Source of the DNA: Anaerolineaceae bacterium UBA5224 | GTDB taxonomy: Bacteria > Chloroflexota > Anaerolineae > Anaerolineales > Anaerolineaceae | Assembly (NCBI GenBank): GCA_002409365.1 | Contig: DHUW01000060.1 | Location: 1 to 22,946 of the forward strand | Direction of reading: 5' to 3' | DNA: 22,946 nt | Translations under genes and position numbers: made by a program | Notes under the pieces: generated by a model | Databases searched by the model: none | The model's input: the letters and a program-made list of their open reading frames with translations, nothing else | What the model was told of the DNA's origin: nothing | In this document: positions 1 through 6,229 of the stretch, piece by piece | How positions within the stretch are numbered: position 1 is the first letter of the stretch | Layout: every line of letters begins with the position of its first letter

Positions 1-38
1 GTAAACAATCATGGTCTTGACACCCCCACCCGCCCTAC

Positions 39-66
39 AAGAGACCTTCACGGGTCTCTTTTTTAT
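39..66 (+). terminator. Intrinsic terminator of an upstream gene outside the window
   Basis: An 8-bp stem (39-46 pairing with 53-60, core GAGACC/GGTCTC) with a 6-base loop is followed by a run of T on the plus strand. This is the usual rho-independent layout. It would end a plus-strand transcript whose gene lies left of base 1. Confidence 0.75.
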
Positions 67-123
67 TCTTTTAGAATTTCATCCATTAGCGAGGACACAC
101 AGAAGGTCACCTTTACCAAGCAA

Positions 124-155
124 CGAAAAAGACCTGTAAACTCAGGCCTTTTTTA
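124..155 (-). terminator. Terminator of the minus-strand redox operon (possibly bidirectional)
   Basis: An imperfect stem (CCTG 133-136 pairing with CAGG 143-146, extended outward past one mismatch into an A-run and a T-run) sits about 40 bases past the stop codon of the last YlbF-family gene. A/T tracts flank both sides, so it could work in both directions and separate the operon from the convergent upstream transcript. Confidence 0.6.
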
Positions 156-195
156 AATCTGCTTTTTTCTTCAACTTCTGGTTTGAAATCAGAAC

Positions 196-582
196 TCAAT
201 CGTCTGAGACGCGCCTGGTCAGAGCTCCAAAATCCATCTTGATAATCCCGCTTATCAGCTGGTTTACATCCCGCAATAAATTAACGGCATCTTCCTGTGC
301 TGCTGCTTGTTCTTTAAGCGCCTGATTTTTGTAGACCAAGTCCTGTAATGAGCGCAGCCGGATGACATCCTCCTGCGAGTAATCTGAAGTGTATTGTTGT
401 GCACGCACTTTCATCTGCAGATGTGAAAATTCTGTCCGCAATTGGGCAGCTTGTGGGTCGGCTTCCACCTTGCGGTTTGCCTTTTTCAAACGCATAAATG
501 GTTCGGACTGGGCAAGGTTATTTGCCAGTTTAAGGGTAACATCCAGCAATTCGCCAGGTATTTCATCCATTGGGTTGGTCAT
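196..582 (-). CDS. YlbF/YmcA family protein (paralogue 1)
   Basis: A 128-residue, mostly helical, charged protein with the features of the Com_YlbF family: a central coiled-coil-like region (about residues 55-95) and a C-terminal hydrophobic helix ending in MDFGALTRR. In Bacillus, YlbF, YmcA and YaaT form a complex that affects RNase Y-dependent mRNA maturation and competence, biofilm and sporulation. Whether that holds here is unknown. It is the last gene of the minus-strand cluster and lies 12 bases after a paralogue, with which it shares the MDFG motif near the C-terminus. AAGGAG lies just upstream of the ATG. It lacks the cysteines found at the end of its partner. The family call is good; the role is inference. 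Confidence 0.75.
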   Translation of the reverse strand: MTNPMDEIPGELLDVTLKLANNLAQSEPFMRLKKANRKVEADPQAAQLRTEFSHLQMKVRAQQYTSDYSQEDVIRLRSLQDLVYKNQALKEQAAAQEDAVNLLRDVNQLISGIIKMDFGALTRRVSDD

Positions 583-594
583 TATCTCTCCTTA

Positions 595-996
595 TCAGCA
601 AGGGTCGGGTTGACGGCAGCGGTTGCCAAAATCCATTTCAATGGACTGTGACAGGATGTCGCCAAGTTGTTGCGCAACGGCTCGCAATTCTTGATCCGCT
701 TTGTTAAAGGCAATCACAGAAGGCGTTTGATCGTAAGCGTCTTTCAAGTTCTGCAACTCGAGTTTGTCCTTTTCGCTCACAGTCTTCAGCTTTATCGGAA
801 TACGCAGAGAGCCAAGCTTTTGACTATAGGCTTGCGCCGCTAAGCGGGCGTCGGCGTCATCGCGCAGGTCGGCATTAGCTTGCTCATAAGCTTTATATCG
901 CGGAATTTCCATAAACACCTGGCAAAATTTTTGTGCCGAATCCAAAACAACGGGCCTTGGCACAACTTGCTGTTCAATCAAACCTTGAGGGTTCAT
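595..996 (-). CDS. YlbF family protein with Cys-containing C-terminus (paralogue 2)
   Basis: A 133-residue YlbF-family protein, paralogous to the gene downstream: the same all-helical pattern and a C-terminal SIEMDFGN motif. It has Cys25 and a short tail with Cys127 and Cys133 (CRQPDPC), which could bind a metal or Fe-S cluster or form a disulfide. The Bacillus YlbF/YmcA/YaaT complex is reported to carry [4Fe-4S] clusters, which makes the tail notable, but cluster binding here is inferred. It follows the OsmC-family gene by 18 bases in the same direction, and an AAGGATG ribosome-binding site precedes the ATG. Its place at the end of a thiol/redox operon suggests a redox-linked job. Confidence 0.75.
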   Translation of the reverse strand: MNPQGLIEQQVVPRPVVLDSAQKFCQVFMEIPRYKAYEQANADLRDDADARLAAQAYSQKLGSLRIPIKLKTVSEKDKLELQNLKDAYDQTPSVIAFNKADQELRAVAQQLGDILSQSIEMDFGNRCRQPDPC

Positions 997-1014
997 CGAT
1001 TCATCCTTTCGATA

Positions 1015-1464
1015 TCAGCTAATTTCAATCTGGGGTTCGATGATAATTTCGGACTTCACTGAATTGGCGATCAGGCTGTATTTTTGCGCAGACTGCAACG
1101 CCCTCAAGGCGCGCGAACGTACAAACTCTGGGTCTTCCTTCCCTGCTGAGATACGGATAACAGGCCAGAAGCGGAGATGGGTGAAGATTTCCGTCCTGTC
1201 CAGTTCAATCAGCTTGGTGCCTTCGACGCGACACTCATAGGAGAGCAAGTTTAGCTTGTAACGCTCGACTGCCCAGATGAACATCAGCATGACGCAAGTG
1301 TTTGCAGAAGCCACGAAACCATCCTCGGGAGTGAAAACGCCGGCATGTCCCTGGGCATTTGGTGGGGCAGAAAAATCCATCTCCGGTCCGTTACCCAGGA
1401 CGAGATGCCCCCTGTGTTCCCCGGTCCAATTGACTGTTGTGTTAAAAACTTCAGTTTTGCTCAT
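1015..1464 (-). CDS. OsmC family protein with atypical second active-site position
   Basis: A 149-residue OsmC/Ohr-fold protein. OsmC and Ohr members are thiol peroxidases that use two conserved cysteines. The first is visible as Cys57 in SANTCVMLMF at the start of the long central helix. The second motif, usually a Cys in a KYC-like context, reads KYSLIANSV here with Ser130 in its place. An extra Cys78 lies elsewhere. The protein may therefore be a one-Cys peroxidase or a sulfur/acyl carrier relative rather than a classical organic hydroperoxide reductase. The start overlaps the end of the upstream DGC gene by 14 bases, indicating translational coupling. Confidence 0.85.
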   Translation of the reverse strand: MSKTEVFNTTVNWTGEHRGHLVLGNGPEMDFSAPPNAQGHAGVFTPEDGFVASANTCVMLMFIWAVERYKLNLLSYECRVEGTKLIELDRTEIFTHLRFWPVIRISAGKEDPEFVRSRALRALQSAQKYSLIANSVKSEIIIEPQIEIS

Positions 1465-2194
1465 GATGTGTCTCGTTTTCCTGCCAGTATGCCTGGTATG
1501 CCTGGTTAATCTCCTTGGTTATGGCTGTTTCCATAGTGACTTCAATTTCGTTGTAAATTTTGACCATTTCCATAATGTCCTTCAGCACTTCCTCCGAAGG
1601 AGCCTGCTTACGCTCATAAAAGTTCTGATATATGAGAGGCAAAGCGAGCAGCGTAACTTTCTTGTCATCAATAATAAAGGTTTGGATTGGTATTCCAGAA
1701 CCGCACGAGCAGGTCGCTGTCACTTCCTTCTGTATTTCAGAAGTTGACTGGGAGTGAGTGAAGGCACCTTCACGACGGCTCCAATGCCTGCCAAGCAACT
1801 CATCGACCAATCCGGCGGCCTGCTCGGCAACCGCCTCGACAGCCAGTTCGCCGGCAGTGTCAAGCTTACGCTTTCCTTCAGGCTTTGCCATGTTTTGCTG
1901 GGCAATCAGGTCCGTGATCACGATGCTCCCAGCTGGTTTGTTGGAATACTTCTCCGTAGCACGGTAGGCGCAGCGTTTATCACAGCCATCAATGGTAATC
2001 GTGGGATAAAACTTGGCAAAAGCGCGGTCACCTTCCCCACCGGCAAGAAATAGCGGCAGGCAAATGGTGGCAGTATCTTCGGGACGCATTTTTTCGAGGA
2101 CCTTGAGCGCTGCCAGGCGGGAAACGGTACCTTCCGCCAGTTCTTCGCCCGAACAGGCCACAATACCAACCTTTTTCTTTGGTAGTTCAGGCAT
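1451..2194 (-). CDS. DGC-family putative zinc-binding protein, two-part
   Basis: A 247-residue protein. The N-terminal part (about residues 7-135) matches the DGC putative metal-binding family: an early ACSG motif (Cys14), Cys45, and the diagnostic TIDGC...C motif (Cys71, Cys75). A linker leads to a second part (about 155-247) that starts with TCSCG (Cys162, Cys164), then a beta-rich stretch and a helical tail; I do not recognise this part. The function of DGC proteins is unknown; the paired cysteines suggest metal or persulfide handling. It overlaps the smaller DGC gene upstream by 8 bases and the OsmC gene downstream by 14, so the three are probably translated as a unit. Confidence 0.75.
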   Translation of the reverse strand: MPELPKKKVGIVACSGEELAEGTVSRLAALKVLEKMRPEDTATICLPLFLAGGEGDRAFAKFYPTITIDGCDKRCAYRATEKYSNKPAGSIVITDLIAQQNMAKPEGKRKLDTAGELAVEAVAEQAAGLVDELLGRHWSRREGAFTHSQSTSEIQKEVTATCSCGSGIPIQTFIIDDKKVTLLALPLIYQNFYERKQAPSEEVLKDIMEMVKIYNEIEVTMETAITKEINQAYQAYWQENETHHEQN

Positions 2195-2606
2195 TTTCAG
2201 GTCCTTCCTGGTTCAGCGCGTCAACCGCGGCATCCACTTCTTCTGCCAACACGGAGGCCAGCTTTTGGCCACCCTCATTCAACTCTCCGATGCCCTGTGG
2301 TTTAAGGTCACGATGGCGTCGGAAACACTCTAAAACTGCTAATTCCTTCCTGACTTCCCCGCCAGACTCACGTACCATTTTGGTCGCGCAAGCCAGCTGA
2401 CAACCATCAATGGTGATGGCAGGGTTCTCGGCTAAAGCAGCCAGCGCCTCTTCATCGCCAAGCACCAGAAGAGATAATGGAATTAACTGGGTTCTATCAG
2501 GCCTGTCATCCTCGGTAACCTGGTATGCAGCTACTCGGCTGACCGTTCCAAACGACTTGCCAATCCCACTGCATGGGACGATGATCACTCTCTTTGGTTC
2601 ACTCAT
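2187..2606 (-). CDS. DGC-family putative zinc-binding protein, single domain
   Basis: A 139-residue protein with the same architecture as the first part of its downstream neighbour: PCSG (Cys12), a GTVSR motif, and TIDGCQLAC (Cys69, Cys73). It has no C-terminal second part. The two DGC genes are probably duplicates that act together. It overlaps the H-protein-like gene upstream and the longer DGC gene downstream by 8 bases each. Pairing with a lipoyl carrier hints that the DGC proteins handle thiols, sulfur or metal in a lipoate-dependent process. The biochemical role is unknown. Confidence 0.75.
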   Translation of the reverse strand: MSEPKRVIIVPCSGIGKSFGTVSRVAAYQVTEDDRPDRTQLIPLSLLVLGDEEALAALAENPAITIDGCQLACATKMVRESGGEVRKELAVLECFRRHRDLKPQGIGELNEGGQKLASVLAEEVDAAVDALNQEGPENA

Positions 2607-3051
2607 TCTTGTTAACTTCTTCCTCTGCCTGCTGCTTCATATGGGCAAAATAAGCATCCGGATCCATCAAGTTTTTAAGGTCACTCTCCCAATCTAAAGG
2701 CTCAATTTCGCACAGCCATCCCTCGCCGTAAGGGTCCTGGTTGATCGTTTCAGGTTCGGTCTCCATCAGGGGGTTGACCCGCACGATCTTGCCAGCCAGC
2801 GGACTGGGGATTGAAATGTCCACCTTAATGGTCTCGATATCGGAAGCCTCATCTCCAACCGCCAGGATGGTTCCCGTTGGTCTGACATCCGCAAAGGCAA
2901 TGTCTCCACTGGACTGCTGCAAGTAATCGGAAAGTCCGATGCGTATGTGGTTCCCCTCTGCCTTCGCCCAAACCCCAAAAGAGTTATAGTAGCGGTCGGT
3001 TGGAACTTTGAATGTGAATTTGTCTACTTGTGTTTCCAAATAATCTGTCAT
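2599..3051 (-). CDS. Glycine cleavage H-protein-like lipoyl carrier
   Basis: A 150-residue H-protein-like domain. The lipoylation region is clear: ETIKVDISIPSP around Lys76 corresponds to ESVKA...SP of GcvH, and the downstream motif DPYGEGWLCEI is typical of the family. Upstream, VWAKAEGNHIRIGLSDY matches the usual W-K-EG...IGITDY strand. No gcvT, gcvP or lipoyl ligase is adjacent, unlike a glycine-cleavage operon. Stand-alone H-like proteins are known as lipoate-binding proteins (LbpA) with heterodisulfide-reductase-like sulfur oxidation, but no hdr genes are seen here. The start has AAGAAGG 8 bases upstream and follows an intrinsic terminator. The family is sure; glycine cleavage as its job is doubtful. 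Confidence 0.85.
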   Translation of the reverse strand: MTDYLETQVDKFTFKVPTDRYYNSFGVWAKAEGNHIRIGLSDYLQQSSGDIAFADVRPTGTILAVGDEASDIETIKVDISIPSPLAGKIVRVNPLMETEPETINQDPYGEGWLCEIEPLDWESDLKNLMDPDAYFAHMKQQAEEEVNKNE

Positions 3052-3098
3052 TTAATTGCCTTCTTTAATATTCAATAGTTTGCATAACCTGCAGGCAG

Positions 3099-3125
3099 AA
3101 AAAAACGGATTCTGAAAGGAACCCG
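3099..3125 (-). terminator. Intrinsic terminator/attenuator between the thioredoxin-like gene and the H-protein-like gene
   Basis: On the minus strand, CGGGTTC and GAATCCG (3119-3125 pairing with 3106-3112, one G-U pair) enclose a 6-base loop and are followed by seven T (3105 to 3099). It lies 11 bases after the stop of the small CxxC gene and before the H-protein-like gene. The regulator and CxxC protein may therefore be expressed more strongly than the rest, or the downstream genes may have their own promoter in the remaining 47 bases; I see no convincing one. Confidence 0.7.
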
Positions 3126-3135
3126 CCTTGTTCGA

Positions 3136-3372
3136 TCAGACTTTTAGCCAACCAGCTATTTCAGCAGGCTCGGGAATTCTGCCGGCAGAGACCAGTTTTT
3201 CATTGATGACCAGTCCTGGTGTGGCAAGGATCGGGTATTTATGGATTTCGTTATAGTCTGTCACCTTCTCGACGACAGCCTCAACGCCCAGCATTTCGAC
3301 AGCCTGATGGGCATTAGCAGCAACACGGACACAATTATTGCAGCCAGAACCAAGAACTTTGATAATTATCAT
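3136..3372 (-). CDS. Small thioredoxin-fold protein with CNNC motif (Thioredoxin_3 / TM0996-MTH895 family)
   Basis: A 78-residue protein starting with a beta strand and the redox motif GSGCNNC (Cys11, Cys14), then a long helix and the cis-Pro region ATPGLVINEKLVSAGR, which is diagnostic of these mini-thioredoxins. They are often encoded beside ArsR repressors and permeases. Here it lies 30 bases downstream of an arsR-family gene in the same direction and a terminator follows. The likely job is cytoplasmic dithiol/disulfide exchange, possibly with the OsmC or DGC proteins; the partner is inferred. Confidence 0.88.
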   Translation of the reverse strand: MIIIKVLGSGCNNCVRVAANAHQAVEMLGVEAVVEKVTDYNEIHKYPILATPGLVINEKLVSAGRIPEPAEIAGWLKV

Positions 3373-3402
3373 TAAAAAATCTCCTAAAAATTTTAGATTG
3401 GG

Positions 3403-3789
3403 TCAGCCTGCAGTCTCATCTTTTGGGCTGCAATGCGGACAGGCACAATTGCTTTGAGAAGCAGGCGGGAATGAAATCTGTTCGTCAGTCATTACTTCAA
3501 CAGCATCCAACACTTCAAAAATTAGCGGATTCACCACACGGTAATATATATTCCAGCCATCCCGCCGATCCTGGATGAGCCCTGCTTCACGCAAAACCGA
3601 AAGCTGTTGTGAGATGTAAGCCTGGCGGAAGCCCAGATAGGCAGAGAGATGGCAGACACAATGTTCCCCATCCCGTAGGATATGGAGGATGGCTATTCTT
3701 GCCGGATGGGTCAACGCTTTGAGAATCGAAACCTGGGATTCGAAAGGCACCTTATTCTCTGTTGGCGATTGCTTTATATTCAACTCCAT
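3403..3789 (-). CDS. ArsR/SmtB family transcriptional repressor
   Basis: A 128-residue winged-helix regulator. Typical family features are LTHPARIAILHIL (about 26-38), the recognition-helix region ISQQLSVLREAGLI (about 59-72) and the wing DRRDGWNIYYRV. Cys44 and Cys46 (EHCVCHL) fall where the ArsR As(III)/metal site CVC lies, and a C-terminal CACPHC cluster (Cys115, 117, 120) adds three more ligands. It probably represses its own operon and releases DNA on binding metalloid, metal or reactive sulfur/oxidant. The ATG lies only 8 bases from a perfect -10 box, so the message would be leaderless. An in-frame GTG at codon 14 is an alternative start with only a weak ribosome-binding site. Confidence 0.9.
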   Translation of the reverse strand: MELNIKQSPTENKVPFESQVSILKALTHPARIAILHILRDGEHCVCHLSAYLGFRQAYISQQLSVLREAGLIQDRRDGWNIYYRVVNPLIFEVLDAVEVMTDEQISFPPASQSNCACPHCSPKDETAG

Positions 3790-3796
3790 GAATATG

Positions 3797-3824
3797 ATTA
3801 TATCTTCTTAGTAAATCTTGTCAA
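3797..3824 (-). promoter_or_regulatory. Sigma-70 promoter of the arsR-led operon
   Basis: On the minus strand, TTGACA (3824-3819), a 16-base spacer and TATAAT (3802-3797) both match consensus exactly. The predicted transcription start (about 3789-3790) coincides with the ATG of the repressor. A/T-rich dyad-like sequence (ATATGATTATAT) over the -10 box could be the ArsR operator. Confidence 0.85.
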
Positions 3825-3970
3825 ATCGACTTTAACTGTGAAATAATTTTTATCGAATTTGAGGTGAATTCCGGCTTGCCGATCTGCAGGTTTTGATCAG
3901 GTATCTGGCACGGGCCAAAGAAGGATTCCAGCTTCAAAGAGCGATGTGGGTCAAGTGAGAGAGTGTATAT

Positions 3971-4080
3971 AGCCCTCCCTTGAGGCGAAGTGCCCGCAAG
4001 AGTAGAGGGTCCGTCGAAGATCCCAGCCTCGAAGAGGACTGCGGACCATGCAGGGGAGAGTGTCTCCTGAGAACTGCAGT
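3971..4080 (+). repeat. Structured dispersed repeat, copy 1
   Basis: This stretch shares long identical blocks with 9483-9577: AGCCCTCC, GTAGAGGGTCCGTCGAAGAT, CCCAGCCTCGA, GAGGACTGCGGA and GGGGAGAGTGT, ending near GCAGT. Bases 4019-4047 fold as a stem (GATCC-CAG-CCTC ... GAGG-A-CTG-C-GGACC). Copy 1 carries about 15 extra bases after the first block. A minus-strand reading frame across it (3821-4099) is not a gene. The 3830-3970 stretch next to it shows nothing I can name. Confidence 0.7.
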
Positions 4081-4223
4081 TATCAAGTCTTGACCACACC
4101 CTTAATCAGATATTGAACCGATTTATCCTGAGGAAAAAAGGGATATGGTAAACTTAATAAGTTGTAATTTGGGTACTAGTTCTCAAGGTCTACCAAATTG
4201 AAGTAAGTCTTGGAGAATGTGTT

Positions 4224-4718
4224 GTGTCAATAACCGTACGAATTCCTTACAAACTTTTTCATCCCGTCCCACCTATTTGTGTCTGTTGTGGATCAAATCA
4301 CACTCAACATGATTTCTATGTATTTCAATCACATCTTATTACATCACTCAGCACAAAATTCCCATTGTGTGATAGATGTAAAGCTTTGATAGATAAACGC
4401 AAAGGTTCTTGCCTTATAGTTTTGGTATCAATGTTAGTTTGGTTTGGCGTTATATGCCTCTTCCGAGGGGATCAACGTTATCCAATCAATATAATTACAA
4501 GCATAATTGTGAGTTCCTTGACGTTTTTAATCCTTAGACTCTACATTATTAAGAGGAGCAGAAAAGGACTATCACAAGAAGAAATTGTTCTACAGAATAA
4601 AGCTTTACATGCAGCAAAAATTGTGTGGTACACACCATTTTCAACCACGTTTAAATTTGAAAATGAGGATTATGGTAGGTGGTTTTCAGCCATAAACGGT
4701 GGACAAATTATCCGTTGA
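4224..4718 (+). CDS. Zinc-ribbon membrane protein of unknown function
   Basis: A 164-residue hypothetical protein. The N-terminus has a treble-clef or zinc-ribbon-like pair, CVCC (about 18-21) and CDRC (about 49-52). Two membrane segments follow (CLIVLVSMLVWFGVICLF at about 63-80 and a second at about 88-110), then a charged cytoplasmic tail with EEIVLQNKALHAAKIVWY. The start is GTG, chosen for the GGAGA 7 bases upstream. Composition is AT-rich, unlike the redox operon to its left. I do not recognise a family. The zinc-ribbon plus two-helix layout is common in small membrane proteins of accessory islands. Confidence 0.7.
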   Translation: MSITVRIPYKLFHPVPPICVCCGSNHTQHDFYVFQSHLITSLSTKFPLCDRCKALIDKRKGSCLIVLVSMLVWFGVICLFRGDQRYPINIITSIIVSSLTFLILRLYIIKRSRKGLSQEEIVLQNKALHAAKIVWYTPFSTTFKFENEDYGRWFSAINGGQIIR

Positions 4719-4769
4719 GAGCTTGGGTTTAGCACAGGTAGCTAGCGGTTGATAGAAGTTTTTTCGTAG

Positions 4770-4819
4770 GCCGGCTTCTGTGCCTGCCCCGCGTTTTTAC
4801 ATGCGGGGTTGAAGCCGGC
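4770..4819. repeat. Two-tier hairpin downstream of the zinc-ribbon gene
   Basis: The outer stem is GCCGGCTTC/GAAGCCGGC (4770-4778 with 4811-4819) and the inner stem is CCCCGC/GCGGGG (4787-4792 with 4803-4808). There is no T-run directly after it, so it resembles a dispersed palindromic element more than a terminator, although it could protect the 3' end of the upstream message. Confidence 0.6.
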
Positions 4820-4865
4820 TTCACTAATTATTCTGAGCTTTTTTGCGAAGAATTGCCTTTCTTCC

Positions 4866-4920
4866 CGTCATCGCGAGCTCTTTTACGCAGTACTCTCTGA
4901 GTGCGAAGCGATCTCGCCGT
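4866..4920 (+). repeat. REP-like repeat (CGCGAG ... GCGAAGCGATCTC), copy 1
   Basis: It begins GTCATCGCGAGCTCTTTTA and ends GCGAAGCGATCTCGCCGTC. A related shorter copy lies in the opposite orientation at 8987-9018. This palindromic family is common in intergenic DNA of many environmental bacteria and often yields false ORFs. Confidence 0.7.
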
Positions 4921-5023
4921 CTGACATAACGCCAAGCCGAAAAATGGCACTAAATGGAATTATGGTTTAAACTATAGGTAAGACAAGTAATTTTTCACTA
5001 ATGCCCAAACGAAGGGGTAGCGC

Positions 5024-6229
5024 ATGGCAAACGAGAATCTCTCAGAAGCAAAAAAGGCAAAAAAGGACGAGTTCTATACCCAATACAACGTAATTGAAAA
5101 GGAAATGAATGCATACCTGGAATATGACCCGGACGTATTTCGGGGAAAAACGGTTCTCTTGCCCTGCGATGACCCGGAGTGGAGCAATTTTACACGCTAT
5201 TTCGCCCAAAACTTTGATCGCTTTGGTTTGAAAAAACTTATCAGTACCAGCTATGCGCCAGAGAGTAAAAATTATCAGGGTTTCTACCAACCAACTCTTT
5301 TCGAAAAAAACAATCCCCAGTTTGATCAAGTCAAGACCACAACCAAAGGCAAGATTTTTACGCTGACTGAAGATCGAACCGGTGATCGCGAAATTAATAT
5401 TGATGATCTTCAATGGTACTACCTGGATGGAGATGGCGATTTTAGAAGCATGGAGATAAAGAAACTACGTGATGAAGCTGACATTATCATCACTAACCCG
5501 CCCTTTTCTAAGTTCAGAGAGTTTTTGGCTTGGATTATTGAGTCTAACAAACAATTCTCCATCATAGGGAACATGAACGCAATAACATATAAAGATGTTT
5601 TCCCTTTAATCAAAGAAAACAGAATTTGGTTGGGACCGAGTATAAGCAGTGGCGATAGAGAATTCCAGGTGCCTGACGACTACCCTATTACTGCAGCTGG
5701 TTGGAGAATTGATGATCAGGGCAGAAAATTCTTACGAATAAAAGGGGTTCGCTGGTTTACAAATCTCGATCACGGTAGACGTCATCAACCTTTACCTCTG
5801 ATGACAATGGCGGATAATCTGAAATTCAGCAAGCATAAGGAAATTAGAGGTAAATCCACTTATGATCGCTATGACAACTATGATGCCATAGAAGTTCCTT
5901 TCACTGATGCAATTCCAAGCGACTATGATGGTGTCATGGGTGTACCTATCAGTTTCCTGGATAAATACAGTCCTGATCAATTTGAGATTCTTGGTGCTAC
6001 TCAAAGGGGCTGTCATGATGAAGTACCAGACACTAGAAAATATGATGACTATTGGGAAGTTACCCAAAGTGGAAAAAAAACAGGATCGTCAGGTGGAAAG
6101 ACGAATGAAAATGCAAATTTATTAGGAAATGATGGCAGAAAGAATTACTTTATCAACAAAGATGGAAGAGTTATCCAATCAGCTTATCAGCGAATATTCA
6201 TAAGGCACAGGAGGGAAACTAATAAATGA
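5024..6229 (+). CDS. EcoRI-family adenine-specific DNA methyltransferase
   Basis: A 401-residue protein strongly resembling M.EcoRI along its length. KKDEFYTQY near residue 13 matches the EcoRI N-terminus, CDDPEWSNFTRYFAQNF (48-64) matches its CDDP..SNF region, GDGDFRS (136-142) is the same block, and IIITNPPFSKFREF (154-167) holds the NPPF catalytic motif of N6-adenine methyltransferases. NMNAITYKDVFPLIKENRIW and the IRHRR C-terminus also match. It would methylate adenine at a specific site using S-adenosylmethionine. The recognition sequence need not be GAATTC. The ATG follows AAGGGG by about 7 bases. It overlaps the DUF262-HNH gene by ATGA, so the two form one unit, probably restriction-modification. 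Confidence 0.93.
   Translation: MANENLSEAKKAKKDEFYTQYNVIEKEMNAYLEYDPDVFRGKTVLLPCDDPEWSNFTRYFAQNFDRFGLKKLISTSYAPESKNYQGFYQPTLFEKNNPQFDQVKTTTKGKIFTLTEDRTGDREINIDDLQWYYLDGDGDFRSMEIKKLRDEADIIITNPPFSKFREFLAWIIESNKQFSIIGNMNAITYKDVFPLIKENRIWLGPSISSGDREFQVPDDYPITAAGWRIDDQGRKFLRIKGVRWFTNLDHGRRHQPLPLMTMADNLKFSKHKEIRGKSTYDRYDNYDAIEVPFTDAIPSDYDGVMGVPISFLDKYSPDQFEILGATQRGCHDEVPDTRKYDDYWEVTQSGKKTGSSGGKTNENANLLGNDGRKNYFINKDGRVIQSAYQRIFIRHRRETNK
6209..6215 (+). promoter_or_regulatory. Strong ribosome-binding site for the DUF262-HNH gene
   Basis: AGGAGGG lies inside the end of the methyltransferase gene, 10 bases before the ATG at 6226, supporting that start and independent initiation on the shared message. 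Confidence 0.7.

Noticed and set aside
1277..1747. Plus-strand frame of 156 codons
   Set aside because: It is antisense to the OsmC and DGC genes, which have clear domains.
2599..3051. Calling the H-like gene gcvH of a glycine-cleavage operon
   Set aside because: The lipoyl lysine is present, but gcvT and gcvP are absent and the neighbours are thiol and metal proteins, so no gene symbol was given.
3821..4099. Minus-strand open frame of 92 codons
   Set aside because: It runs across the structured dispersed repeat and antisense filler; no family features and no plausible start signal.
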